From positions 58,709,334-58,773,333 of the forward strand of contig NC_051084.1 of the NCBI RefSeq assembly GCF_004664715.2: a stretch of DNA of 64,000 bases. The letters run 5' to 3'. A program made the translations under genes and the position numbers. Of this stretch, positions 1 through 10,959 are shown piece by piece (within the stretch, counting starts at the first letter, position 1; each line of letters opens with the position of its first letter). Below the pieces are notes generated by a model. The model saw only the letters and a program-made list of their open reading frames with translations, had not been told where the DNA came from and did not search any database. Source of the stretch: Peromyscus leucopus. Lineage: Eukaryota; Chordata; Mammalia; Rodentia; Cricetidae.

Positions 1-66
1 CTTCTCTAAGTTGCTTCTGGTCATGATGTTTTTTCTTTGTCACAGCAACAGAAAAGTAACTAATAC
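1..66 (+). repeat. end of a rodent medium-reiterated repeat, cut by window edge
   Basis: The sequence matches the terminal part of the dispersed rodent repeat seen in the same orientation at 62955-63355 (the segment reading roughly GTCATG, GTT, ATCACAGCAA). Only the end is inside the window. The family name is not assigned. Confidence 0.55.
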
Positions 67-159
67 ACTAATAAACATCTTCCCATAACTTCTTGAGAAG
101 TAGAATGCAAAAAACCACCAATACTGAAAGAATAAGCTCTAGTAACATGAATAACAAAA

Positions 160-740
160 AATACTAACTTTATGACAGAGATTCAGACACCTGAGAATAT
201 AATAGACATATTGAGAGACAAACTACCAAAGCCACAGCGAACCTAGAATAGCCTAATAAATAAAGTTCACAGTTAAGCCACCTTGCGATACTACTTTATA
301 GGACCAGACAGCCTCCCTGGTGAATCCCAGCAGTCATTTAAATAACAAATAATAGAGGTTCCATACTAATTTCTATTTTTAATGAAAAGGAAGGACTGCT
401 TCTCAAATTATCCTGAAAGCCAGCCTTGCCCTGATACCCAATACTATGCAAACCATTACAAGAAAACTGCAAAGCTCATGAAGAAAGGCAGAAAACCTCC
501 TCAAGCTTCTTCACGTCCACTCCAGCCTTTAAAAGGGCAATAAGCCATGACCATGTATGTTAATCTCAAGATCACAAGGTCATGTTCTGAGCTGTATAAT
601 TCACTATTAGAAAATACAAAAGGAAAAGCTGTGTTGATAGATGGTCAATACTCATTTGACAAAACCCAATATCTTCATAACTAAAGGGAGGGTGGTGGCT
701 CTTATTGAACCAATAATGAAGGTGAGCTTTCTCAACTTGA
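160..740 (+). mobile_element. ancient L1 fragment, ORF2 reverse-transcriptase region
   Basis: Heavily decayed plus-strand L1 sequence. Around 400-465 it resembles the ORF2 segment encoding FSNYPESQPCPDTQ-like residues, and around 630-680 the segment after the catalytic region (DGQYSFDKTQYLH). No open frame survives. Boundaries are approximate. Confidence 0.5.
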
Positions 741-899
741 TGGGCATCCAAAGGAAAGAAAAAAAGGAGAGAGAAAGAAAAATGGAAGACATTTTACTTC
801 CGGATGCAAAGACTGACTCAAACTCCTGTAGGGTGGAATGAGACACAGACAGTACTCCTTTTATTCAGCAATGCAGTGGAGATCCTTGCCATTGAAATA

Positions 900-901
<2 letters not shown>

Positions 902-949
<48 letters not shown>
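902..949. repeat. (CA)n microsatellite
   Basis: About 24 uninterrupted CA units. The poly-His/Thr reading frame here is an artefact of this repeat. Confidence 0.97.
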
Positions 950-950
<1 letters not shown>

Positions 951-999
951 TTGTTTTTTAACATAAAGTTTGCACAGATGGGTACAAAGTACATTCAAT

Positions 1000-1213
1000 A
1001 AAAAGCAAGGCTTCGCTTTCTCACCCAGCAAGTAGCATCAACAGCAGTTGCCACTGTTTTCCTGCTGGACAGCCACCAACTTGGTCTCACCTCCATGTAC
1101 CTGACCTGCTAACACACTTTGTTCTCTCTCTCTGTGTAGACAGGTCTTGTGTAGATTAAGTCCACTCCTGCTTCCTGCAGCATGGTTTCTGGCAGCAAGG
1201 CCTTTATAATCCG
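1000..1213. other. no recognised feature
   Basis: Mixed-composition DNA between a CA repeat and a tandem duplication. I see no gene or repeat match. Confidence 0.4.
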
Positions 1214-1289
1214 ATCACAACATATTAATCATTGGCCAGTGGTAATAGACTATCACAACATATTAATCACTGGCCAGTGGTACTGGACT
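1214..1289. repeat. 38-bp tandem duplication, two copies
   Basis: Copy 1 (1214-1251) and copy 2 (1252-1289) each begin ATCACAACATATTAATCA or ..ATT and continue through GGCCAGTGGTA. They differ at only a few positions, which indicates a local duplication by slippage or unequal exchange. Confidence 0.9.
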
Positions 1290-1301
1290 CGACATACATG
1301 C

Positions 1302-1519
1302 TTTTTTAAAATTTATTTTATGTGCATAAGTGTCTTGCTTGCATGTATATCTGTGCACCCCATGCATGCCTGGTGCTTGCAGAGGCCATAAGATGACACT
1401 GGATCCCCTGAAACTGGAGTTATAGATGATTGTGAGTCCTGTGGGTATTGGGAGTCGAACCTGGGTCTTTTGGAAGAATTTAACTTCTCTTAACCACAAA
1501 GCAATCTCTCTAGCCTCTA
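1302..1519 (-). mobile_element. B3-type SINE
   Basis: Reverse orientation: a T-rich A-tail complement at the low end, GTTATAGATGATTGTGAGTC in the middle, and the tRNA-like head complement (TTAACCACAAAGCAATCTCT) at the high end. Confidence 0.8.
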
Positions 1520-1602
1520 GACATGCTCTTTCAATGCTACTGATAGCAATTTCAAAAATCTCTCCATCCACTTAAAAAGAAAAATGATTATTTCAAGTCA
1601 AA

Positions 1603-1767
1603 AATCACACACGCACACGCACACATACACACACTCTAGTCATAGAACTTGTTGGGGAAAAGGAAGATACATGTGGTACTTCTGCCTCTCATAGCTCTTC
1701 CTATCAAAGCATACACTGCTCTTGGAATATTGCATATGTAAATTTCAATACTGCTCCTGGTTAAAAA

Positions 1768-1805
<38 letters not shown>

Positions 1806-1839
1806 TATATGTGTACATATGTATGTATGAATCATACAC

Positions 1840-1895
<56 letters not shown>

Positions 1896-1900
1896 GGCCA
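1603..1900. repeat. cluster of CA/CACG microsatellites
   Basis: Three CA-rich tracts at about 1605-1634, 1770-1798 and 1842-1892, separated by short unique DNA. TATGTGTACATATGTATG lies between the last two. Confidence 0.93.
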
Positions 1901-2054
1901 TTAAAATCGTGTCTTAGTCACTGGGCGCCAATCTTTAAAAGAACTATTCTTTGCCATTGGCTTCTTCTAGACTCTGTAGCATAATCATTTGACCTATAAA
2001 CATAAGAATTTATTTCTTGGTTGCCAATTATATTTCATTAATCTGTATACTTAA

Positions 2055-2390
2055 CATATGCTAGTACATGTGTGTGTGTGTGTGTGTGTAGGTGCATGTA
2101 TATATGTGAGTGCATATGTGTGCATGTGCCAGTGGAAGCCAGAGGTCACCATCTTGTTTTTTAAGGGAAAGTCTCACGGTTTAGGAGAACCTGGAGCTTG
2201 CTGGTTACACCAGACTGGGTCATCAGCAAGTACCAGAGATCCATCTGTCTCCATCTTCCCAGCCCTGAGGTTTCAAAATGAATGCCACCATGCTTACACA
2301 GTTGACATGGCACTGAGGGTCAACCTCAGATCCTGTGTTTGTGAGGCAAGTACTTTATGGACTGAGCCACCTCTCCAGGCCCTAGAATGG
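2055..2390 (-). mobile_element. composite tRNA-derived SINE (B3/B4 type)
   Basis: Reverse orientation. A GT-rich tail (2069-2090) is followed by CCAGTGGAAGCCAGAGGTCA, a B1-like middle, and a tRNA-like head ending GACTGAGCCACCTCTCCAGG. It abuts the URR1 element directly. The sub-family name is uncertain. Confidence 0.7.
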
Positions 2391-2612
2391 CAGAGCTTAA
2401 CCTGTAGGTAGAAACCCCTTTGGGGTTTGAATGGCCCTTTCCCAGGCATCACATATCAGATATCCTATATATCAGATATTTATATTATAATTCATAACAG
2501 TAGCAAAATTACAGTCATGAAGTAGCAACAAAATAATTTTGTGGTTGGGGGTCAGCACAACATGAGGAACTGTATTAAAGGGTCACAGCATTGGGAAGGT
2601 TGAGAACCACTG
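2391..2612 (-). mobile_element. URR1 non-autonomous hAT-Charlie DNA transposon
   Basis: The high end is GGTTGAGAACCACTG, the complement of the Charlie-type terminal inverted repeat CAGTGGTTCTCAACC. The low end, CAGAGCTTAACCTGTAGGT, is its diverged partner. The internal CATGAAGTAGCAACAAAATA segment is characteristic of this rodent element. Full length is about 222 bp with no coding capacity. Confidence 0.85.
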
Positions 2613-2862
2613 TCCTACAGTGAGTGTCTTTATTACTAAAGACATAAATTACATTTTCAAGTTGGGATATATAACTCCTCTAGCTTTGCAACCTCCCCTG
2701 CCCTCAACCAAGATTGTTTTAGCCATTCTGAACTTCTTGCTTTTCTTTGTGAACTGATGGCTCTCTCAATTTCTACAAAACACACAACCACAATTTTGAC
2801 CGATAATTCTGCAACTATGGATTAGTGTGAAGACTATCACAAACTTCTCTGTATTAGGCCTT

Positions 2863-2996
2863 TTTTCTTTTCTTTTTCTTTTTTTGAGACAGGGTTTCTT
2901 TGTGTAGTTCTGGTGCCTGTCCTGGATCTCGCTCTGTAGACTAGGCTGACCTTGAACTCACAGAGATCTGCCTGGCTCTGCCTTCTGAGTGCCACC
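2863..2996 (-). mobile_element. B1 SINE, internally deleted, with target-site duplication
   Basis: The T-run tail and TTTGAGACAGGGTTTC box are in reverse orientation. It is flanked by ctgtattaggcctt (2849-2862) and ctgtattaggtctt (2997-3010), 13 of 14 matching. The 5' part lacks the usual GCTGGGATTAAAGG block between GAGT and GCCACC. Confidence 0.93.
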
Positions 2997-3224
2997 CTGT
3001 ATTAGGTCTTCTAATCCATTAACATGAAGTCATTCCATTCAACTCTTTAGTCTCATTGATTTTAGTTTCCATTGTACAGGGATCTCATACTTCATTTTTT
3101 ACTATCTTATTATCCTTAACATAACTGAATGAAAAATAACAATGAAAATTTCGTATTTTTGTCTTCTGACTGTTGTATTTCATCTTCACTGTCAGTGTTT
3201 CTAAATATAACTGATGGCTTATTT

Positions 3225-3351
3225 GTTTTAATTTTTGAGATAGGGTCCTTGATAGCTTGCTATAAAGACCAGGCTAGCCTGAAATTCACAGAGATTTGCC
3301 TGCCTCTGGCTCCCAGATGTTTGGATTAAAGGTGGCTCCACATGCCCAGCT
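3225..3351 (-). mobile_element. B1 SINE
   Basis: Reverse orientation, from a T-rich tail through GAGATAGGGTC, CTCACAGAGATTTGCC-like and GGATTAAAGGTGG to CATGCCCAGC. Diverged and older than the B1 at 6919. Confidence 0.88.
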
Positions 3352-3658
3352 GATGTCCGTACTCTTGTGTCCCACAACATTGGTGAGCTCATTTGGTACC
3401 CCAGGATTTTCTCAAGCGAAACTCCATCACTGATAATTTTACTTCTCCCTTTCCTGTCTTCACCCAACTCGGTTGCTTTTCCCTTCCTTTTCCGTGCCTA
3501 ATTGCTTTGGCAACATGGTGAAAACAGATGAGTAAGACTTTTATCCTTGATCCCCGAGGAAAAAACTTGGAGGCTTCGGCGGCTAAGAATGTTTTCTCTG
3601 AGTTCTTCATAGACGGACACCATCAAATAGAGGCAGTTTCCTTCTACTCCTAGTCTGT

Positions 3659-3815
3659 TTTTTTAGATTTATTTTTGTTTATGTGTCTGTGTTTAGATAT
3701 ATGAAACATGTATGCAGGTACCCACAGAGGCTGGAGTTACAGATGGTTGTGAGTCACCCAACATGGGTGCTGGGAGCCAAATTTGGATCCTCTGATGAGC
3801 TATCTCTCCAGCCCC
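3659..3815 (-). mobile_element. B3-type SINE
   Basis: Reverse orientation: T-rich tail, GGAGTTACAGATGGTTGTGA, GTGCTGGGAGCC, then the tRNA-like head complement GAGCTATCTCTCCAGCC. It interrupts L1 that continues on both sides. Confidence 0.87.
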
Positions 3816-4023
3816 CTGGCTAGTGTTTTTATCATAAAAAAATATTTAAATTTTGTCAACTGCTTTTTGAATTTTGCATCTATTAACATGATCATATGGC
3901 TTTCCCCCCTTATATTCACGTGACATATCAACATTGACCTTTGTATCTGAGCTTGCATTCCAGGGATAATCCTATATGGTCATGTCTGAATGGCCACGAC
4001 AAGAAGTTTTTAGATTATATTAG

Positions 4024-4024
<1 letters not shown>

Positions 4025-4113
<89 letters not shown>

Positions 4114-4160
4114 CCCGTCTGTCTGTCTGCCTGCCTGCCTGCCTGTCTACCTACCTATCT
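4025..4160. repeat. compound tetranucleotide (TCTA)n/(TCTG)n/(TGCC)n
   Basis: About 11 TCTA units, then about 9 TCTG units, then interrupted TCTG and TGCC units. This is a typical compound microsatellite formed by point mutation followed by expansion. Confidence 0.96.
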
Positions 4161-4596
4161 AGGAATTTTGCATCTATATATAAAAGGAAGACAAGCTTAT
4201 AATTATTTCCTTAAGTTACATTTTTGGTATCAGAGTGATACTGGTCTGCAAGATGACTCAAAAATATTTCCTCTCTATAATTTGGAAGTGTCTGTGAAGG
4301 ATTATTAATTTTTCTTTAAATATTTAACAGAATTCACAAAGTCACCTGCACTGGACTTTGGCTGGCTACTGATTTACTCACTGTTTATTTACAGGTTGGC
4401 TCTGATTTTGTTTCTTCTTGAGTCAGTTTTAATAGTTTGATCATGAATTCATTTTCACCTAGGTTCCTTAATTTGAGATACAATTTTTCATAATTCTCTG
4501 AATTTTTACAAAGTTTCTCTAAGGTTGGTAGTAATGCTCATTTTATTCCTGAGTTTAGTAATGAGGCTTCTCCTTTTTCTGCTGGAAAGTCCATCA

Positions 4597-4890
4597 AAAA
4601 GTTTTGTGTGTGTGTGCATGTGCATGTGTATGCATGTATGTGTGTGCATGCGTGTGCTCAGAAGATGTTGGTGTCTTTCCCTTGCTTTCCACCTAGTTCC
4701 CTTGAAGCAGGGTCTCTCACTAAGCATGAGTCTGGACATTTTCGCCAGCAAGCTCCTGGGATCTCTCTGTCCCTGTCCCCCACACTGGTTACAGGAATTC
4801 ACAAACATGCTCAAATTTTGCATGAGTTCTGGGCATTTGAACTCAGGTCCTCATGCTGCATAGCAAGTTCTCTTACCTCCCAAGCTGTCA
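4597..4890 (-). mobile_element. composite tRNA-derived SINE (B3/B4 type)
   Basis: Reverse orientation with a GT/GCAT-rich tail (4600-4660), a B1-like core GCAGGGTCTCTCACTAAGCA, and GAACTCAGGTCCTCATGCTG near the head. It lies inside minus-strand L1. Confidence 0.72.
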
Positions 4891-5225
4891 GGGCACCTGC
4901 ACCCACTTTTTCCCCCAGGGTACTCTTGAGTAAGGAGAAGCAAGAAATATTTAGATAGAAATATAGAGAGGAGAGAGACAGATAGAAACACAGGATAGCC
5001 TCCGGAGGGCCTGGATCATTATCCACAGGCCCCTTCTGTCTCTTCTAAAGGGCTGTTTATAGAAATGCCAAGGGGTGGAGCAAAGACCTTCCCCTAGCAC
5101 AGCCAAGTGCAGACCCTTCCAAACACCTGGTAACCACATGCATGGTCAATTCATCACCTTATGCAGTCTTGCTGTGTAAAGCAAGCTCAGATCTCACTAG
5201 GAAACCTTTGTGGGCTCCCACACCA
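4891..5225. other. unidentified insertion within L1
   Basis: About 335 bp that is neither L1 nor SINE by eye, between the composite SINE and resuming L1. It could be an old LTR. No terminal duplication was recognised. Confidence 0.35.
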
Positions 5226-5639
5226 AGCCAGCTCCCTTTGTTTATATTTCAAAAGAATGGTTTGAGTTTCTAGCTTTTTTTTTTTTTTTTTTAGTTTTTC
5301 TAGTCTGCATATGGTTTATTCTATTTATTTGGTATTCAATCATTTCCAAATCACCTTGTGTTTAGTTTATCTTTTCCTAGTGTCTTATGGTATAAGGTTA
5401 TAGTATTAACTTGAGTCCCCTGCCCCCCACAGGCATTTAAAGACCTTTAATCATTCTATTAGCTGCACCCATAGGTCTTAGTATGCTACAGTTCTATTTT
5501 CATTCATTTAAAAATACTTTCCAAGTGAATTCATCTTTCACTAACTGGTTACTTAGGAACCAGTTGTCTAATTTCTTATAGGCATGAATTTCACAAACTC
5601 CTTGTGGTGTGTGTGCTGATATTTAACTTCATTTCCTGC

Positions 5640-6125
5640 TTGGTTCCCTTTCTGTTGCTATAACAAAATAACTGGGACTGAATGACTTATAAACAAGTGA
5701 AGTTTATTTAGAATGGAGGGTCTAAGGACACAGTGGTGGCAAGGGCATGGTCACATGGCAGAAGGGCAAACAGCAAGCAGGCACACGTGGAAGATACAAA
5801 CAAGGGATGGCCTTGCTTTGTGACAACCCACTCTGGTAGCAGCTAATCCAGTTTTGAGAGAGCAAGAACTTGTATGTTTTCTATGTCTCCGTAGTTCTAA
5901 ACCTACCCATCCACATACCACTGCACGACAAAGACATACCATGATACAGGTTCCCCATGATCTGCCATGCCCGGCAAGCAAACAGAACTGCTACCATATT
6001 TCCTTCTCATCCACTTTAGAACCCTTTTCTTCTCCTGAAGAGGAATGAAGAGGCACAGTGAACCACAGTGTGGTTGTGGAGGTCCATTCCTCTGCTCTCG
6101 AATCCTGACTGGGACCTTATGCTTG
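5640..6125 (+). repeat. diverged LTR-like repeat (possibly MaLR)
   Basis: CTGTTGCTATAACAAAATAAC, then TGAATGACTTATAAACAAG, CATGGTCACATGGCAGAAGG and CCCATGATCTGCCATG, recalls the layout of mammalian MaLR LTRs. Match is weak and boundaries are guesses. Confidence 0.35.
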
Positions 6126-6872
6126 CTTCAGGGCATCCCTGACCCTGTCTTTAATTACTGTCTACTTTCTTTCAACTTCTCAAAAACCACTTAGCGATCA
6201 TTGTTCTCTGTGGGGGAAACCTACAGTACTTCCAAGAAGAACTTTTAAAACTCTAGTCTGAAGACAACAAAAGATGCAATCTTCTAAAGCAACTGTGGGG
6301 ATGAACATGGATGGAAAACTCAGTCCTGAGTGCCCACTGTGAATTACAGAGCTTTAACTAACTGAATTCTGCAAATACCCATCCATGTTTTCTGAGCAGG
6401 AATGCCTTTGAAGTTTAGAGAGGAAGGGACTCCCCTGGTTCAGAAATCTGCGGACACAGAACCTGTGCCACCCTGTGAAGGGCAGAAGCATTGGGCGTGC
6501 ATGTCAGCCCCACCATTTCATGCTTTCAGGCACTCTTGTTAGGTATTTCTAACTGGCAGTAAAAAAACAAACTGTACATTTAGTTGGGAGAAATCAGGGA
6601 TTTACATTCTCCATCGCATTGTTAAAATGGCTCACACTAAACCACTCTAAGCCAATCCAGAAAAATAGAGCAGAAAAAAGACAAAGGAATCTGTGTCTAG
6701 TTCCAACCCCGGGGTAACGGCAATGAAATCATTCCTAATTTCTTGAGGGGTTCAGGGGCAAAGCATCATGTGTCGTTTTCTAGTGCTCAGTGGGAGCCTC
6801 ACTGGCTCTGGATTTTAGACTGTAAGGAATTTCCTAATGACCTACTTTAACGATAATCACTTCGGGAGAACT
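6126..6872. other. no recognised feature
   Basis: Unique-looking DNA with no splice-flanked coding frame and no repeat I recognise. Confidence 0.45.
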
Positions 6873-6913
6873 TTTAATTCAATACTCTTGGGTTCAAATC
6901 TCACCCCTACCAC

Positions 6914-6957
<44 letters not shown>

Positions 6958-7215
6958 TGGTTTTTCGAGACAGGGTTTTTCTGTGTAGCTTTGCGCCTTT
7001 CCTGGGACTCACTTGGTAGTCCAGACTGGCCTCGAACTCACAGAGATCCACCTGGCTTTACCTCCCGAGTGCTGGGATTAAAGGCGTGTGCCACCACTAC
7101 CCGGCTTTCTACCACTTATTTAAAGTGACTTTTGGAAGTACTGTTAGTGTGCTGGGCCTCACTCTCTCCCAGTGTAAAATGGAGATGGTTATTTTTGCTC
7201 TTCAGTGAGTAGTTA
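6873..7215 (-). mobile_element. MIR SINE split by a B1 insertion
   Basis: Before the B1: TTGGGTTCAAATCTCACCCC and TACCACTTATT. After it: GGCCTCACTCTCTCCCAGTG, TAAAATGGAGATGG and AGTTAAGCACA. Together these read as one MIR in reverse orientation, the pan-mammalian tRNA-derived SINE. Confidence 0.75.
6919..7108 (-). mobile_element. B1 SINE with microsatellite tail and 12-bp duplication
   Basis: The (TTA)n tract at 6914-6957 is the complement of an A-tail grown into a microsatellite. It is followed by TTCGAGACAGGG, CACAGAGATCCACCTGG and GGATTAAAGGCGTGTGCC. Flanks are ctaccacttatt at 6907-6918 and 7109-7120, identical. Confidence 0.95.
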
Positions 7216-7366
7216 AGCACACACATTGCTGAAGCCGAGGAATGACCAGAATAAAAGGCCTTTCTTTATCCCCTAAACCAGTTCTGAATTACTCATTGCC
7301 AAGATTATACTAAATAACATCTTTCAATTTTTAATTTCTTTGGGTCAATTCATTCATTCCAGAAAA

Positions 7367-7470
7367 CCTTTCCAGGTATGGTGGCACATGCCTCTAATCT
7401 CAGCACTTGTGGTGGAGGCAGGAGGACCAGGAGGGCGAGGTTACCCTTGGCTACACAGCAAGTTCTAAAC
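7367..7470 (+). mobile_element. B1/B4-like SINE fragment
   Basis: TCCAGGTATGGTGGCACATGCC, then CTCAGCACTT, GGAGGCAGGAGG and GGCTACACAGCAAG in B1 order. It is diverged and truncated. Confidence 0.7.
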
Positions 7471-7876
7471 AAGGAGCCTTTATGAGTCCAGTGCTTGCTT
7501 GTCTCGGCACGGATGGTGGGTGACACTGTGGAGGACACAGTCTTAGCCCTCTGGTAACTCTTAGTTCCCTTAGGAAAACTGAGACGAACAGGGCCACGTC
7601 TTCACTGCGGCAGAAGAGGTCGCTGCAAATCCTGTGGACACAGAACAGGGAGATGCAAGGGTCTGGCTGCAGTGAGGGAGGTCTCGGAGAGGGAAATCTG
7701 AGGTGGCTCTTGGAGCAGTCTTCACCACCCACGCAGAAGAAGCAGGGAGGCTTGAGCCATGCACTAGCTTGGGCAACTGTGATGGGAGACAAGGCTTTGT
7801 CCACCTACGGCAGACCGCCAGTCCTAGGACCTTTCTTGCTCTACAGCAGGTGCTAGTGCCTTGGTGGCTGGTAATC

Positions 7877-8372
7877 TGTGGTGGTATTGTGTTCCCCGAA
7901 ATAATGTGCACCCTAATAAACTTATCTGGGGTCAGAGAACAGAACAGCCACTAGACAGACATAGAGGCCAGAAAATGGTTACACTCACATCTTTAATCCT
8001 ATCACTTGGGAGGCAGAGATCCACCTGGACCTCTGTGAGTTCAAAGCCACACTGGAAACAGCCAGGCATGGTGACTCATGCCTTTAATCCCAGGAAGTGA
8101 TGGCAGAAAGCAGAAAGGTATATGAGACGAGAGGACCAGGAACTAGAAGCTTTTGGCTGGTTAAGCTTTAAGGCTTTTGAGTGGCAGATCAGCTGAGATT
8201 CATTCTGGATGAGGACTCAGAGGCTTCCAGTCTGAGGAAACAGGATCAGCTGGGGAACTGGCAAGAAGAGGTGGCTGTGGCTTGTTTTGCTTCTCTGATC
8301 TTCCAGCGTTCACCCCAATACCTGGCTCAGGTTTGTTTTTTATTAATAAGAACTTTTAAGATCCGTGCTACA
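7877..8372. mobile_element. solo LTR, family C, with 6-bp duplication
   Basis: A 496-bp element starting TGTGGTGGTATTG and ending CCGTGCTACA (TG...CA). Flanks are gtaatc (7871-7876) and ataatc (8373-8378), 5 of 6 matching; a 6-bp duplication points to a class II (ERVK-type) retrovirus-like element. It contains CCTAATAAACTTATCTGG near the start and a B1-like block. No internal viral genes are present. Related copies lie at 50850, 53443 and 56985 in the opposite orientation. Confidence 0.8.
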
Positions 8373-8378
8373 ATAATC

Positions 8379-9249
8379 AGTCAGCTTTAGAGAAATTCCT
8401 GTGGCCACAGCATAGAGACAGCATGCAGTGGAGAGCTCGGTGTGCGGCAGCTACACCAGGTGGTCTGGGGAAGAGGCAGATGGGAGCGAGCGCACTGGCT
8501 GGGGTGTTTAGCATAGGTATGGCATAGGCAGAATAAAGATATGGCTGTGGGGCTTGCGCACTGCGGGCAATGAGCACCTCAAACCATAGACCTGGAAGGC
8601 CTTTTAGACTCACTAGAAAAAAGCAGGATGGACAGAGCTGACCCCTACCCAGGCAGGTCTAGGGCTCCCCTTGGACATTTCCCACAGGCCTTCTTGTTAC
8701 TTGTCTTGGGCATCTAAGTCAACTTGCATTTTGCTCTGTGAAAATGCTTTTCCCATCCTCCTCTTTAAGGTCTCTAACAGCCTCAGGGTTACTGTGTGCA
8801 AAATCCCACGGCTCAAATCCTTCTTTATCTTAACCTGGGAGAGCCTGAAGACTTGTAGCCAAAGGAGGTTTGGCATGGATGCCAGGAGCCTCCTCAAGGC
8901 ATTTGTGCCCTAAGAATATCTCCATTTCTCTGTTTCTGCCTCAGCCCCAGCCAACCCCGTACACTGAGATATTCTGATTAATGTGGACTGAGTAGTGAGC
9001 CTCCCTCCCAGGACCGCAGGGGATACCTGCCAGGCAGCATGGGCAGACATTCTCCATCCTGCACTTCTACGAGCACCTGAGGTCTCTGTACCCCATGGTC
9101 TTCTCTGGACTAGCTGAGCTAGAGCTCAGGATGACAACTTAAGTCTCTCCAGCTCCGTCACCACTGACTCCTCACTCCCTCTTCACCAGGACGAACGCCT
9201 ACCTTGTTATTTACTAGTTCCTAATATGCATTTTTGAACGTGTGCCAGC
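8379..9249. other. no recognised feature
   Basis: Unique-looking intronic DNA. The short frames in it have no codon pattern or splice context I can support. Confidence 0.45.
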
Positions 9250-9432
9250 TTTCTCTGAGTGTGTCTGTGTGGTGTGTACACCCGGAGGTGAGGTACGTGT
9301 ACCTCTGCACATATGGATGCCAGAAGAGACTGTTGGTACCCCACTCTGCTGCTCTCTGCCTTCCTTTGAGACAGGGTCTCTCACTATTCCCGGGCTAGAC
9401 TGGTGGCCATCAATCCTCAGGGACCCTTTTCT
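9250..9432 (-). mobile_element. composite SINE fragment (B3/B4 type)
   Basis: Reverse orientation GT-rich tail, ATGGATGCCAGAAGAGACTG and GAGACAGGGTCTCTCACTAT. Confidence 0.65.
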
Positions 9433-9459
9433 AAGTGTGTCCTTTTAGAAGAACAACAG

Positions 9460-9655
9460 TTCTGGACCCAAGAGATGGCTCAGTACTTACGAGCAGGTAC
9501 TACCTGTGCAGGGGACACACTTGGTTTCTAGCACCCCTTTCACCAGTAACTCCAGCTCCTGGGGGATCCAGTGCCTCTGGCCTCCTCAAGGCAGCTGCGC
9601 TCATGTGCACATACCCACACACGGACACGCAGACATACTCATCATTTAAAATAAT
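9460..9655 (+). mobile_element. B2/B3-type SINE
   Basis: The tRNA-like head ACCCAAGAGATGGCTCAGTA, then GCACCCCTTTCACCAGTAAC, CTCCAGCTCCTGGGGGATCC and a CACA-rich tail, in forward orientation. Confidence 0.85.
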
Positions 9656-10959
9656 CTTTGGAAAAACAATTTTGTTGCTGTGCTTGACCTTGGAGCAATT
9701 CGGCCTCTTCACACTTGCTCTGCGCATGTTTTATCTTAAAACGAATCTTATTATAAAACTTCCCCTTCTTATGACTTTGACTCCCTTGTCTTTTGTTCCT
9801 TCCTCGAATACAAAAACATATATGTCTTTTCATTGACTGTATTACATTATAAAATCCTTACTGTCTCTTTAAATGTTTAAGGCACAAAGAGTTGACATGT
9901 CTTTCTCATCCTGAATTTAATCATCTAATCTATAATCAGCTCTACACCCCCCTCTGAAGGAATGCACACATGTAGTGTTTACTGCCTTCTGCTCCCCCAC
10001 AACAGGTGCTCTTACTTACACAGGCTCACATTTTAATCTAAAACTTCATTTTCACACCACTTCTCTTTCTAGATTCTAACTGTTAGCTTTTTGCAGCTTG
10101 GACAGAAATGCCCGAGAAAGACTACTTAATGAGGGGTTTTCCTGGGCTCCTGGCGGCGGAGGGCTCCGCCCATGGTTGCTCAGCCCTGCTGCTTTGAGCC
10201 TGAGGCCGAACATCATGGCAGGGGATGTGTGGTGGAGGTAAAAATGCTCTTCTCGGGGAGCCTGGCAAGGCAAGCCGACTTACCAATGTCTCCCTCTTAG
10301 AGGTGGCAGAGCTCAAATTCAAGCTGGTGATGAGGCACTTGTAGGGCACAAGTGTTAAAGGAAAAGGTGTTCTATTTCTCTCTCTCTCTCTCTTTTTTAA
10401 ACTCACATCTATTTTATTTCCTGACCGTGAACTCTTACTGAACCTATTGGATTGGTACTAACCGGTTTCTCCCACAGCCTTCTCTGTCCTTTGGCCGCCA
10501 TTCTGTGAACCCCCAGCAGGACCATTCCATGCACTCTCTATGTGGCGCCCCTCCCAGCAGCCCCAGGCCTGGAGCCGCTGTGCTATGGCTGCCTTCAGAC
10601 TTAGTGCTGTTGACTTACAAAGTCCCTTGCCTTTGGCTGACCTGGAGAGGCCTTGGGTTGGGCACTCAGCACCCAGGGGCAGAGCATCCTTGCCTAGTCT
10701 CCAGGACTATTTCCTCATAGCTGCCAGCTCTTGTTGTCTGATTCCACAGTCTCAAGAATCCCAGTGAAGACACATGAGCAGAGAGCAGAGTGTGACTTTT
10801 AGAGCTGGAAGTGGAGGAGAGGAAGAGACAGGGAGAGGTTGGTTAACGGTCACAAAGTTTCTGTCAGGATGAGTGAGTCCAGCTGTTGTATATAGCACAG
10901 GAAGGTGGCTCTGGCTGACAGTACTGTAGTGTACATTCCCAACAGCTTCCAGGGAACTT
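9656..10959. other. no recognised feature
   Basis: Mostly unique DNA; a short CT run lies at 10378-10393. No supported exon. Confidence 0.45.

Larger units (their letters stand above)
2613..5640 (-). mobile_element. ancient L1 (ORF2), mosaic with later insertions
   Basis: The background sequence is minus-strand L1 ORF2, still recognisable in blocks: around 3005-3100, 3480-3655, 3816-3960 (TTTTATCATAAAA, then TTTTGCATCTATTAACATGATCATATGG) and 5450-5620. Reading is continuous across inserted SINEs (2863-2996, 3225-3351, 3659-3815), a tetranucleotide tract (4025-4160) and a larger insertion at about 4597-5225. No open frame remains. Confidence 0.75.

Noticed and set aside
3941..4162. Ser/Leu/Tyr/Ile repeat protein frame
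   Set aside because: It is the translation of the TCTA/TCTG tetranucleotide tract.
4891..5225. Possible LTR between a composite SINE and L1
   Set aside because: No TG...CA ends with a matching duplication could be identified, so it was left as an unidentified insertion.
7451..7911. Minus-strand segment with GGATTTGCAG after a CAG, looking like the start of B3GAT2 exon 3 (GFA...)
   Set aside because: Translation continues ATSSAAVKTW, unlike the expected VSLQVIL. The match is three residues only.
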